From Coriobacteriaceae bacterium (GTDB lineage Bacteria; Actinomycetota; Coriobacteriia; Coriobacteriales; Coriobacteriaceae), in assembly GCA_025992855.1 (NCBI GenBank), contig DAJPGB010000001.1:1364001-1428000 (forward strand): a stretch of DNA of 64,000 nt. The letters are read 5' to 3'. Every line of letters starts with the position of its first letter. The first letter of the stretch is position 1. The notes beneath the pieces were generated by a model. It made no database searches, had not been told where the DNA came from, and saw nothing but the letters and a program-made list of their open reading frames with translations. Of the stretch, positions 54,230 to 62,583 are shown one piece after another. A program made the translations under genes and the position numbers.

Positions 54230-54544
54230 CCGAGTTCGATCGGGCTCGATAGGACTGGAGATTCATGAAAGATGTTACATGCTGACTTGCTGTCTTGAAT
54301 TGACCCTTTGGGACACGGGTATTAGAGTGAGGCCGGCGGTACTGACGTAGTCAACCTACGGGCCTGCGTTGTGCGAAGAGGCGGCTATTCCCTTGGATGG
54401 TCTTCTCTCTTCATGGTGCTCATGATGAGAGACTTTATTGAGCCAAGGATGGCGGACGTAAATACGTTTATTACATCCTAATGGTCTGGATGCCTGAGCG
54501 TTATCTGACTGAGAATGAGTTTAAACGGTGTATTAAGGACTAAT
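54230..54544. other. Gap between rloB and abiH
   Basis: No gene supported. Holds an imperfect nested inverted repeat around 54392-54458 (TTGGATGG...CTCTC...GAGAG...CCAA) that may end the rloB transcript. An in-frame ATG at 54515 could extend the abiH product by ten residues. Confidence 0.4.
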
Positions 54545-55909
54545 GTGAGTACAGAAGACATCAGGCTTACCGGCGAGGATGATGGGAAGAGATGTCGCAA
54601 TCACCACCTTATAGTGATTGGCAACGGCTTCGATCTTTCCTGCGGTTTGGCGTCTTCGTTTAAAGACTTCTTTGAGCCTCGGATGAGAGTCATCGACTCA
54701 CTTGTTTCGGAAAAGGGCTCTTGTGATTATGAAGCCATCAAAGCGAGAGGCCTGACTGCCTGGGATCTGATTCTTAGAAGCCGAAAGGACATGGAGGCAA
54801 GAGCCTTCAATGTGAATTGGTGCGATGTCGAGACGGCTATTGCCAATGTGTTCGGCATCAACCTGCCCGAGGACGGCATCGACGATGAGGGCGTTATGAT
54901 ATCCGATTATGCCGTCTCGTTCGGTTCTTTGCAGGACTACTTTTATCTAGTAAATGAAGCGAACACCCTCAATGCAAGTGACTACATCGAGAATCGGGTC
55001 GACGAAATTGAACGGCTCAGAGACAGCATTTACGCTGGCGATCAAGGGGTTCTATCTGAGCTGGGCATTGAAGATTCAGAGAGTTCGGATGACTCAGAGG
55101 CAGATTTCGAGTTATTCAGAGAGGGCTCTCGCCTTTTGGGACATAAGCCCAATCCTTGGACCGAACGTGTTGGGCATTACCTCGCTTCTGGGTTCCCTCG
55201 GGTCCTTGAGGATCCCGAGGGGCGGTTATCTTCCATTCTCATGTCAGAACTCGAGCGTATGGAACACTACTTTAATTGCTATCTCAAAGATGAGGTTGCC
55301 CGCAAAGATGGCTATTTAGATTGTTCGGACAACTTAATGCGCAAGCTGATTGAGCATACCGTGGTGGCCGATGGTATGCCCGATGATGCGGTGACTGTTC
55401 TCAACTTTAACTACACGTCTCCATATCGGTGGCTTAAACAGCGGTTTGGGGATGCCCATCTTGTCAATATCCACGGCACGCTTGATGGTGAATGCATTTT
55501 TGGAATCGACGGTTCCGGCAATTTGGATAATCGGGATATCCTCCCATTTACCAAGACATATCGTGTTTTGAAGTCTGCCCGAGGGGTTCCAAGTGGCTCG
55601 ATTGCTTATCCTTCGCAAAAGGCAGGGGATGGTCTTAAGACATCTTCGATAGTCTTTTTTGGCCATTCGCTTTCGCGAGCCGATTATTCGTACTTTGAGT
55701 CCATTTTTAGCACGGTGGATTTGTATAACGGGCATACCAGCCTGGTCTTCTTATACTCAAACTACGCCAAGGGTGTTCGCGAGTCAGAGGTGGCTAAGGT
55801 GCTCGCCCTCCTCGATTACTATGGCGCTTCGTTTGGTATTGCTGGACGTAGTAACAACCTCGCGCACAAGCTCATGCTCGAAGGCCGACTTGTCGTTCGG
55901 GAGATTTAG
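54545..55909 (+). CDS. abiH: AbiH-family abortive infection protein
   Basis: 454 residues. The AbiH signature LIVIGNGFDLSCGLASSFKDFF lies near residue 22; the C-terminal part has VLNFNYTSPYRWLKQ, HLVNIHGTLDGECIFGID, and SIVFFGHSLSRADYSYFESIF, which give the NYT...HG...GHSL pattern of the family. AbiH proteins block phage multiplication by an uncharacterised route. Start is GTG 54545 after TAAGGA. It is a single gene, separate from RloB. Confidence 0.88.
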   Translation: MSTEDIRLTGEDDGKRCRNHHLIVIGNGFDLSCGLASSFKDFFEPRMRVIDSLVSEKGSCDYEAIKARGLTAWDLILRSRKDMEARAFNVNWCDVETAIANVFGINLPEDGIDDEGVMISDYAVSFGSLQDYFYLVNEANTLNASDYIENRVDEIERLRDSIYAGDQGVLSELGIEDSESSDDSEADFELFREGSRLLGHKPNPWTERVGHYLASGFPRVLEDPEGRLSSILMSELERMEHYFNCYLKDEVARKDGYLDCSDNLMRKLIEHTVVADGMPDDAVTVLNFNYTSPYRWLKQRFGDAHLVNIHGTLDGECIFGIDGSGNLDNRDILPFTKTYRVLKSARGVPSGSIAYPSQKAGDGLKTSSIVFFGHSLSRADYSYFESIFSTVDLYNGHTSLVFLYSNYAKGVRESEVAKVLALLDYYGASFGIAGRSNNLAHKLMLEGRLVVREI

Positions 55910-56610
55910 GTCGATCTGCTTATGTCGGAAATAGGTCGCCTCTGCTAGCAGCCGCTGCGGCATGATGTCCTAAATGAAAAACGTAAGCCTGCTATAGGCC
56001 ATCGTTTTGCACGGGGGTTTCTTCCATTCTGAGGGTATCCCCTAGTTTAATTAAGATGGAAATTGGGGACGAACCCTTGCTTCGGCAATCGTCGCCTTGT
56101 TTGGTTGATGGACATTACGGTAAGATTTTCTCAGTGATACAGTCGTCGCGGACTCTACGTGAGGCGATGACAAAGAGGGGTCGTTGTTCGGTTTTCCGGC
56201 AACGGCCCTTTGATGTTTCCGCGACAACTGGATGTTGTCGCGGAAGCCGTTTTTTGTTGCAAGAAAACATGATGCAGGGCCTCGTTTTCCGGAAGTGCGG
56301 AGAAAAGTTGAAAACCGCTGAGCACAACCTGATTTTCGGCAACAAAACCGCAGGTCACAGAACTCCGAAACCTGGGCCTGGTTGGTTGATTTTGGTTCTT
56401 CCTCGCACTTCCGGTATCGCTGCGCAGAAGTATACGGCAAATTCTGGAACCCTCGAGCGCACCACCCTTCTCGGGAAAAGACACCGCAGTTGGAAGTCAT
56501 GCTGCTTTCCGGTCTGGTCAACATGTTTGGAATTTGCCGCATACTTCCGTTTTGAAATCACATCTGGTTGGAATTTATATCTAGTGGGGCTGTGGAATCT
56601 AGCTTAAGCG
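55910..56610. other. Gene-free stretch with three stacked inverted repeats
   Basis: No supported gene in 700 bases. It contains a perfect 12-bp hairpin TTCCGCGACAAC-TGGAT-GTTGTCGCGGAA (56217-56245) followed by a T tract; 16-base arms at 56289-56304 and 56399-56414 (14 of 16 paired); and 18-base arms at 56427-56444 and 56530-56547 (17 of 18 paired). A minus-strand frame of 163 codons spans it but has Cys/Arg-rich, low-quality composition and no site. Confidence 0.55.
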
Positions 56611-56662
56611 TTGAAGTTCGTATTTAAATAGTTACACTTAACTTACAAGTTAAGTGTAACTA
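56611..56662 (+). promoter_or_regulatory. higBA promoter and operator
   Basis: TTGAAG (56611-56616) and TACACT (56633-56638) with a 16-base spacer. The -10 lies inside a perfect 34-bp palindrome, 56629-56662: arms TAGTTACACTTAACTT and complement around AC. Binding there would block the promoter, the normal mode of toxin-antitoxin autoregulation. Confidence 0.8.
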
Positions 56663-56679
56663 GAAATGGGAGGTGGCGT

Positions 56680-57093
56680 TTGGTTGATGGATATGATGTT
56701 GTCGAATATAGGGATCCCAGGGGCCGTCCGTTTTGGGAGCTAACGACTTCTCCCGACAACTCTCAATTCCAGAAAATGTTGACAGATCCTAAAAGGAAAC
56801 TTGCCGCCCGTAAAATGATCGACCAGATTTCAAAAATCTATGATTATGGCTTAAAGGTTTCGAGCGGGACCTCAAAGCTACGCTGTATTGATTCCAAGCT
56901 TGGTCTCTATGAACTAAAAGGGTTTGACGGGGCAAATCGAGAGATGATTTATGCCATATGTCAGGGCGCAGACAAAATTGTTCTACTGTTTTGGTTTAAA
57001 GGGCACCAGGGATCGGGAAATATCAGTAAAGAAATCGAGCGGACCAAGCGATTAGCCGTGATAGCACGTCAGCTTTTGGAATCTGAGCGCTGA
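56680..57093 (+). CDS. higB: HigB/RelE-type toxin
   Basis: 137 residues. HigB-like toxins cut ribosome-bound mRNA. The protein reads LTTSPDNSQFQKMLTDPKR, then a Leu-rich core GLYELKGFDGANREMIYAICQGADKIVLLFWFKGHQ and a C-terminal KEIERTKRLA helix, the phage-derived Gp49/HigB pattern. Start TTG 56680 with GGGAGGTG five bases before. Toxin gene first, antitoxin second, as in higBA. Confidence 0.83.
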   Translation: MVDGYDVVEYRDPRGRPFWELTTSPDNSQFQKMLTDPKRKLAARKMIDQISKIYDYGLKVSSGTSKLRCIDSKLGLYELKGFDGANREMIYAICQGADKIVLLFWFKGHQGSGNISKEIERTKRLAVIARQLLESER

Positions 57094-57126
57094 CTTTTAT
57101 ACTTGGCTTTCGAAACGGAGAAAACA

Positions 57127-57513
57127 ATGAACAAAGTAAATTTATCTGATTTTTACGCCGAAACAGAAAGTAGCGAAACGCGCGCTTATGAACATGCACT
57201 AGACATCGAGTTTATTGTTCATCGCGAGATGCTGCATCAGGGTTTGAGCAAAAGCGATTTAGCGAAGCGCATGGGCGTGAGTCTTCAGTCGCTTTCAAAG
57301 CTGCTTAATACGCAACCTAATATGACGCTGAAGACGATCGCCAAGTTCGAGCTCGCTTTGGGCATCAAAATCGTTCCGCAGGTTATCGCCAATCATTCCA
57401 AAGAGCTTCCGTTTCTTTCATCCGATGATTCCGTGCGAGAGCAATGTGCATTGCCGGCGATCCTTCCTGCAGAGCTTTCGGCCGATTGCGATGTGCCTTT
57501 TCAGGGTGAATGA
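57127..57513 (+). CDS. higA: HigA-type antitoxin with XRE helix-turn-helix
   Basis: 128 residues. The HTH lies at about 40-92: HQGLSKSDLAKRMGVSLQSLSKLLN then MTLKTIAKFELALGIK. It neutralises the toxin and binds the palindrome upstream of higB. Start at ATG 57127 after GGAG, 33 bases after the toxin stop. Confidence 0.85.
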   Translation: MNKVNLSDFYAETESSETRAYEHALDIEFIVHREMLHQGLSKSDLAKRMGVSLQSLSKLLNTQPNMTLKTIAKFELALGIKIVPQVIANHSKELPFLSSDDSVREQCALPAILPAELSADCDVPFQGE

Positions 57514-57665
57514 GCCGTCCTTCTTCGCTGCCGAATCGAGTATTACGTCACGCCTCCCCTCTAAAGATGTTCTTAAAACAGCCTTAAAGATTTTGGACAT
57601 ATGCGCTGGCAGCGTACAATACGCATGTTTGGCATGATTGAGTTCTAAAGGGAGGGGAGCGCGCC

Positions 57666-59804
57666 GTGGAAGTGCTGGTTGTTGGTAATACTTCGTATGT
57701 CGATGACGACTTTTGCGTCAAGGCGTTCCCGGGCGACCATGTGCAGGTTGTAGCTGCGAGCGACGTGCAGCGCGACGGATCGTCGGCTCCCTCGTCCTGG
57801 AACGAGTTGCTGCAGCATCTGGACCAGGCCTACGAGTTCGATCGCGTGGTCTATCTTTCCACCTACCTCACGCCGCATACCGAGACCTTTGGCGATATCG
57901 AGCTGCTGCGCTCGGTGTTTCGCGCGTGCCTGGGCCGCCAGATCCAACTGCTGTTTGTGACGGGGCCGGCGGGCGCCGAAGGCGACGTCGATGCCGCCGG
58001 CCAAACCGGCAAGGGCATCATTGCCCACGCGGCCAACGACCTGTGCCGCTACTATGCTGGCCGCGACGGCATTCAAGCCAAGATTCTACGCGTGCCCTAT
58101 CTCTATACCGCCTCGCCGGCGCTCAATGACCCGTTTTTGGTGCCGTTGTTCCAAGCCTGCTCGCACGGCTCGCTCGTGCTCAAGAACAGCGCGGATGCTC
58201 CGCTTCAGGCCCTATGCGCCGAGGAGCTGGCTGTCTTGGTGCGCCGCATCTTCGATAGCTGGGATCCTGCGTTTGAGGAGCTCGGCGTTGCGGATAGCTT
58301 TGCGCACACGCTGGGCGATCTGGCCGAGGCCCTAAAGCGCCTGTTCCCGGTGCTCCAGGTAACCTTCGGCGACGACGCGGAAGCTTCCGTGTCGCCGAGC
58401 GATGCCGTCCGCAAACGCTATGGCTGGTTCCAGCGCTACGACGTGCTCACCGATCTTTCGACCATACATGCCCGCTGGGAGCAATCCCGCGCGGGAAAGC
58501 GTCATCCGCTGCACTATGCCATCGACCGCATGCGCGAGCATACGCTGCCCGTCATGTGCATGGAGACCGCGCTCGCATGGGTGCTCTTTGAGTGTCTGGA
58601 GCGGGTGTTTTCGCAATCTGCTCAGCTTAATGTGCTCGACTATCGCCTGCTGTATGTGGTGCTGATCGGCACGCTGTATGGCCTGGATTTTGGCCTGGTC
58701 GCGGCGCTGCTGGCCTCGATTGGCCTGGCTGCGAGCTACTTTACCCAGTATGGCTATACCTTCCAGGGCCTGTTCTACGAGCCCTCTAACTGGCTGCCGT
58801 TTATCGCCTACTTTGTGGTGGGCGCCGTGTGCGGCTATGTGCAGCTGCGCAACCGCGAGGCGCTCAAGGCCGAGCGCGCCGAGAACGAGCTCGTGCGTAA
58901 CCGTAACGACTTTTTGGGCCGGCTCTACCACGACGCCATCGAGGATAAACAGGCATACAAGCGCCAGATCGTGGGTCGCCACGACAGCTTTGGCAAGATC
59001 TTTGCCGTGACGCAGGAGCTCGACGTGCTCAATCCGCGCGATATCTATCGCAAGTGCTGTGAGCTGCTGGGCGAGATCCTAGAGAACGACTCGGTGACGA
59101 TCTACCACGTTTCGGGCGGGGCGTTTACGCGCTTGGTCGCCGCGAGCCCGGCAATTTCGGCCGATGCGCTGCGCTCGTTGGCACTCGACGATCTTAAGGC
59201 CATGATGGAGGGCGTGGACCATTCTGGCCTGTGGGTGAACCGCAAGCTAGTGCCGGGGCTGCCCATGTTCGCCTACGTGATGGAGCGCGACGGGGCACCG
59301 TCGATCTTTATCTTTGTGCGCCACGTGGCCGAGAGCCAAATGACCCTCTATTACCAAAACCTGTTCCGCATTTTGTGCGGCCTGGTAGAAAGCGCGCTGG
59401 GTCGCGCCTTCGATTACGAGGCCGTGGCGCAGGATAAGCGCTGTATTGCTGGCACGCGTGTGCTTAAGCGGGATGCTTTCGGCCGCGAGCTTGCCACCGA
59501 GCAGGCGCTCGCAGACAGCAAGATGGGGAGCTATTTGCTCCTGCGCGTGGTGCCGGGGATGGAGCCCGTCGGCGAGCTGGTCGGGGCGATTGGATCGGCG
59601 ATTCGCGAGAGCGATGCCGCGGGCCTGGTCGACGACACGCTGTATTTGCTCATGCGTCAGGCCATCGAGGCCGACCTGCCCGTCATTTTCAAGCGCATGG
59701 CCTCCAAGCAGATTACCGTTGAGCATGTCGACGGTGAGGGCGCTGTGGCACTGCTGCGGCAGATAGATCCCGCCGGCTCCGATGGCGAGGGGGATGCTGC
59801 TTGA
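57666..59804 (+). CDS. pelD: PelD with N-terminal epimerase-like domain, membrane segments, GAF and degenerate GGDEF
   Basis: 712 residues. Residues 1-240 resemble an NAD-dependent sugar epimerase (starts LVVGNTSYVDDDF, but the glycine-rich motif is poor). Four hydrophobic segments lie at about 290-400 (WVLFECLERVF, LLYVVLIGTLYGLDFGLVAALLASIGLA, LPFIAYFVVGAVCGY), then a coiled linker, a GAF domain (about 450-600), and a degenerate GGDEF. RESD at Arg647-Asp650 aligns with the inhibitory RxxD site that binds cyclic-di-GMP; the active site reads LVDDTL in place of GGDEF. PelD is the cyclic-di-GMP receptor of Pel export; this fusion is the Gram-positive form. GTG start. Confidence 0.85.
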   Translation: MEVLVVGNTSYVDDDFCVKAFPGDHVQVVAASDVQRDGSSAPSSWNELLQHLDQAYEFDRVVYLSTYLTPHTETFGDIELLRSVFRACLGRQIQLLFVTGPAGAEGDVDAAGQTGKGIIAHAANDLCRYYAGRDGIQAKILRVPYLYTASPALNDPFLVPLFQACSHGSLVLKNSADAPLQALCAEELAVLVRRIFDSWDPAFEELGVADSFAHTLGDLAEALKRLFPVLQVTFGDDAEASVSPSDAVRKRYGWFQRYDVLTDLSTIHARWEQSRAGKRHPLHYAIDRMREHTLPVMCMETALAWVLFECLERVFSQSAQLNVLDYRLLYVVLIGTLYGLDFGLVAALLASIGLAASYFTQYGYTFQGLFYEPSNWLPFIAYFVVGAVCGYVQLRNREALKAERAENELVRNRNDFLGRLYHDAIEDKQAYKRQIVGRHDSFGKIFAVTQELDVLNPRDIYRKCCELLGEILENDSVTIYHVSGGAFTRLVAASPAISADALRSLALDDLKAMMEGVDHSGLWVNRKLVPGLPMFAYVMERDGAPSIFIFVRHVAESQMTLYYQNLFRILCGLVESALGRAFDYEAVAQDKRCIAGTRVLKRDAFGRELATEQALADSKMGSYLLLRVVPGMEPVGELVGAIGSAIRESDAAGLVDDTLYLLMRQAIEADLPVIFKRMASKQITVEHVDGEGAVALLRQIDPAGSDGEGDAA

Positions 59805-60706
59805 TCTCGCTTGTTGTCGCCGTGCTCGTATTGATAATCCACGTGCTGGTGTGCCTGGTGCTCTGGACGCTCATGAAGTTGGGCCTGCTATCGGTCCGCG
59901 GGCATATGCTTGCCGTAATAGTGCTCGTTCCGCTGTGGGGCCCGTTGCTGGTGGTGCTGCTCTGCGCGCGCGACCAGGCATGTGGCGATGCGTCTTGTGC
60001 CAGCACGTTGGAATCGTTGCGCTTAAAGGACGATATACGTCGCGGCGTGCAGGTTCAGCGCCGCGAGGCCGATGCCGGCGTGGTGCCGCTCGAGGAGGCG
60101 CTCATCGTCAATGACGCGGGCGACCGCCGGCGCCTTATGCTTTCTATGCTCACCGAGGACCCGGGCGCTTATCTGGCACAGCTCCAGGCCGCTAAGCTCA
60201 ACGATGACGTCGAGGTCGCGCACTATGCCGCGACGGCCGTGGCGCAGATCTCCAAGGAGTCCGACCTTAAGCTGCAGCAGTTGGAGCGTACGTTTAAGGC
60301 CGATCCCAGCGCGCAAAACCTGGATGAGTACTGTGACTACCTTGGCGACTATTTGGCCTCTGGCCTGGCCGAGGGCCGTGTGGCGCAGATTCAGCGTCAG
60401 CAGTATGCTCGCCTGCTCGCGCGTCGTTGCGAGCGCGAAGACGGGACGTCGCTGCGCATTCGCTACGCTACGGCGCTGGCCGATGCCGGCGAGCTGGACG
60501 AGGCTGAGGCCGTGACCGCGCAGCTTGTGGCAGATGCGCCGGACGAACAGGGGGCCTGGATGCTCTGCCTGCGTCTTGCTGTGGCACGCCGCGACGGCGA
60601 GGGCGTGCAGCAGGTGATCGACGCGATTGACAACCAGCATGTGTATTTGAGCGCCGACAACCGCGAGAAGCTGGCATTTTGGCGCGATGGGGAGGAGGCC
60701 CGATGA
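59801..60706 (+). CDS. pelE: PelE-like membrane/TPR protein
   Basis: 301 residues. Two N-terminal hydrophobic segments (about 2-25 and 33-57), then a helical TPR-like region (about 110-295, with repeated A/L-rich helix pairs ending IDNQHVYLSADNREKLAFW). PelE interacts with PelD in the membrane complex. Start TTG 59801 overlaps the pelD stop; its TGA overlaps the pelA start. Called from position and architecture; sequence conservation is low. Confidence 0.75.
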   Translation: MISLVVAVLVLIIHVLVCLVLWTLMKLGLLSVRGHMLAVIVLVPLWGPLLVVLLCARDQACGDASCASTLESLRLKDDIRRGVQVQRREADAGVVPLEEALIVNDAGDRRRLMLSMLTEDPGAYLAQLQAAKLNDDVEVAHYAATAVAQISKESDLKLQQLERTFKADPSAQNLDEYCDYLGDYLASGLAEGRVAQIQRQQYARLLARRCEREDGTSLRIRYATALADAGELDEAEAVTAQLVADAPDEQGAWMLCLRLAVARRDGEGVQQVIDAIDNQHVYLSADNREKLAFWRDGEEAR

Positions 60707-62583
60707 GCGTGGTGCAACATGTCCGCGACCGTGCGGGCCATTTTCGCTGGATGGGGCTGCTCGTGGTGTGGGCGGTCTTTATCGCCATGGCCGCTGTCCT
60801 GTTGATTGAGCGCGCCGGCGTGCAGTATGGCGCCGGGCAGTACAAGCTGGGCATGCTTGCCGCCACCGATGCCACGCCCGCAAGCTCGGCAATCTTTGGC
60901 CAAAAGCCTACGTGTCTGGTTATTAGCGACTCGGACCAGGACGGCGTCGAGGACGTCAAGGAGCAGTTCGACCAGATCCTGCTCGATATGAAGATCGCAC
61001 ATCGCGACGTGGATATCGCCACCGATGGCGCGGACGCGATCCCCTCGCTTGCGTCGTTCGACCGCGTGATCGTGCTAATGTCCTCACTCGATGCGCTGGG
61101 CTCGCGCCTCGCCGACCTTATGAGCTGGGTGAGCGCCGGCGGTTCGCTCATGCTTGCCATGACCCCGGAGAACTCCGGCTACCTGCAGGCGATTGCGCCC
61201 AGGCTTGGTATTGAATCGGCTGGCTATGATTATGTGACGGCCGAGAGCATCGTTCCGAGCGAGGACTTTATGCTGGGCGGGGGCCAACGCTACGTGTTCT
61301 CGGATCCTTTTGATTCGTCGCTTTCAGTCTCGTTGCGCGAGACAGCGCACGTGTGGGCTAAAACCGGCGATTCGGAGGCCCCGCTCATTTGGTCCAACGA
61401 ATTTGGCAGCGGACATACCGTGGTGTGCAACATTGGCATCTACGACAAGGTCATGCGTGGGTTCTATGCTTCGGCCATAAGCCTGCTCGGCGATGCCACG
61501 GCCTACCCGGTCATCAACAGTGCCGTGTTCTACTTGGACGACTTTCCCAGCCCCGTGCCTTCGGGCGACGGTACCTACATCAAGCGTGACTACGGCCTTT
61601 CCATTGCCGATTTTTATGCCAAGGTATGGTGGCCCGATCTGCAAAAGCTCGCGCAGAAGTACGACATTCGCTTCACGGGCGTGATGATCGAGAACTACGA
61701 GGACGTTGTCAACCAGGTCGAGCCGGTGCGTCAGGCGGATACCACGCAGTTCCGCTATTTTGGCGGCATGTTGCTGCAGATGGGTGGCGAGCTGGGCTTT
61801 CACGGCTACAACCATCAGCCGCTGGCGCTCTCGGATACCGACTATGGCACGCTGTATGACTACAATACGTGGAAGAACAAGGACACGCTCGTCGCGGCGC
61901 TCAACGAGCTCATCGCGTTCCAAGACGAGGTCCTGCCCAATGCGCATGGCTCGGTGTATGTGCCGCCGTCGAATATCCTTTCGGCCCGCGCGCGCAAGAT
62001 CATCGGCGAAGACGTGCCACGCATCAAAACCATCGCCAGTACGTATTTTGAGGACGGTACCGACCTGCCCTACGTGCAGGAGTTTGGTGTGGCAAGAGAT
62101 GGCATCGTGGAACAGCCGCGCATTGTCTCGGGCGGCATGGTTGGCGATTCCTACATGCGTCTGGCAGCAGTGTCCGAGCTCAACATGCACTATGTGAGTA
62201 CGCATTTTATGCACCCGGATGACCTGCTGGATCCCGATCGAGGCGCCAAGGAGGGCTGGGAGGTCTATAAGGGCGGCCTGACCGACTACCTGGACTGGCT
62301 GACCACGTCGGCGCCCGACCTGCGCCACCAGACGGGCTCGGAGTGCTCGGGCGCCATCCAGCGTTTTTCGTCCGTGACGGTGAGCGTGGATACGAGCGAC
62401 GATGCCTGGACGCTCAGCCTGGGCAATTTCCATGACGAGGCATGGCTTATGTTCCGTGCCAATAACGGCGAGCCGGGCAAGGTGACGGGCGGCGAGATAA
62501 CGCATCTGACGGGCAACCTGTACCTGGTTAAAGCGGCGGACAAGACCGTGACGATCGAGCGCAAGGAAGGTGGCGACCGATGA
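60703..62583 (+). CDS. pelA: DUF2194 polysaccharide deacetylase (PelA-like, deacetylase only)
   Basis: 626 residues. N-terminal membrane helix (about 16-40, MGLLVVWAVFIAMAAVLLIERAG). A regulatory/reductase-like first half (LVISDSDQDGVEDVKEQFDQIL) and a carbohydrate-esterase-4-like deacetylase: Asp279-Asp280 in FYLDDFPSPVPSGD, His367 and His371 in GFHGYNH. Partially deacetylates the N-acetylgalactosamine-rich Pel polymer. Unlike Pseudomonas PelA there is no separate glycoside-hydrolase domain visible, which agrees with the Gram-positive deacetylase form. ATGA overlap with both neighbours. Confidence 0.82.
   Translation: MSVVQHVRDRAGHFRWMGLLVVWAVFIAMAAVLLIERAGVQYGAGQYKLGMLAATDATPASSAIFGQKPTCLVISDSDQDGVEDVKEQFDQILLDMKIAHRDVDIATDGADAIPSLASFDRVIVLMSSLDALGSRLADLMSWVSAGGSLMLAMTPENSGYLQAIAPRLGIESAGYDYVTAESIVPSEDFMLGGGQRYVFSDPFDSSLSVSLRETAHVWAKTGDSEAPLIWSNEFGSGHTVVCNIGIYDKVMRGFYASAISLLGDATAYPVINSAVFYLDDFPSPVPSGDGTYIKRDYGLSIADFYAKVWWPDLQKLAQKYDIRFTGVMIENYEDVVNQVEPVRQADTTQFRYFGGMLLQMGGELGFHGYNHQPLALSDTDYGTLYDYNTWKNKDTLVAALNELIAFQDEVLPNAHGSVYVPPSNILSARARKIIGEDVPRIKTIASTYFEDGTDLPYVQEFGVARDGIVEQPRIVSGGMVGDSYMRLAAVSELNMHYVSTHFMHPDDLLDPDRGAKEGWEVYKGGLTDYLDWLTTSAPDLRHQTGSECSGAIQRFSSVTVSVDTSDDAWTLSLGNFHDEAWLMFRANNGEPGKVTGGEITHLTGNLYLVKAADKTVTIERKEGGDR

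Noticed and set aside
56051..56542. 163-codon minus-strand frame between abiH and higB
   Set aside because: Spans several inverted repeats, Cys/Arg-rich, no ribosome site and no family; more likely non-coding.
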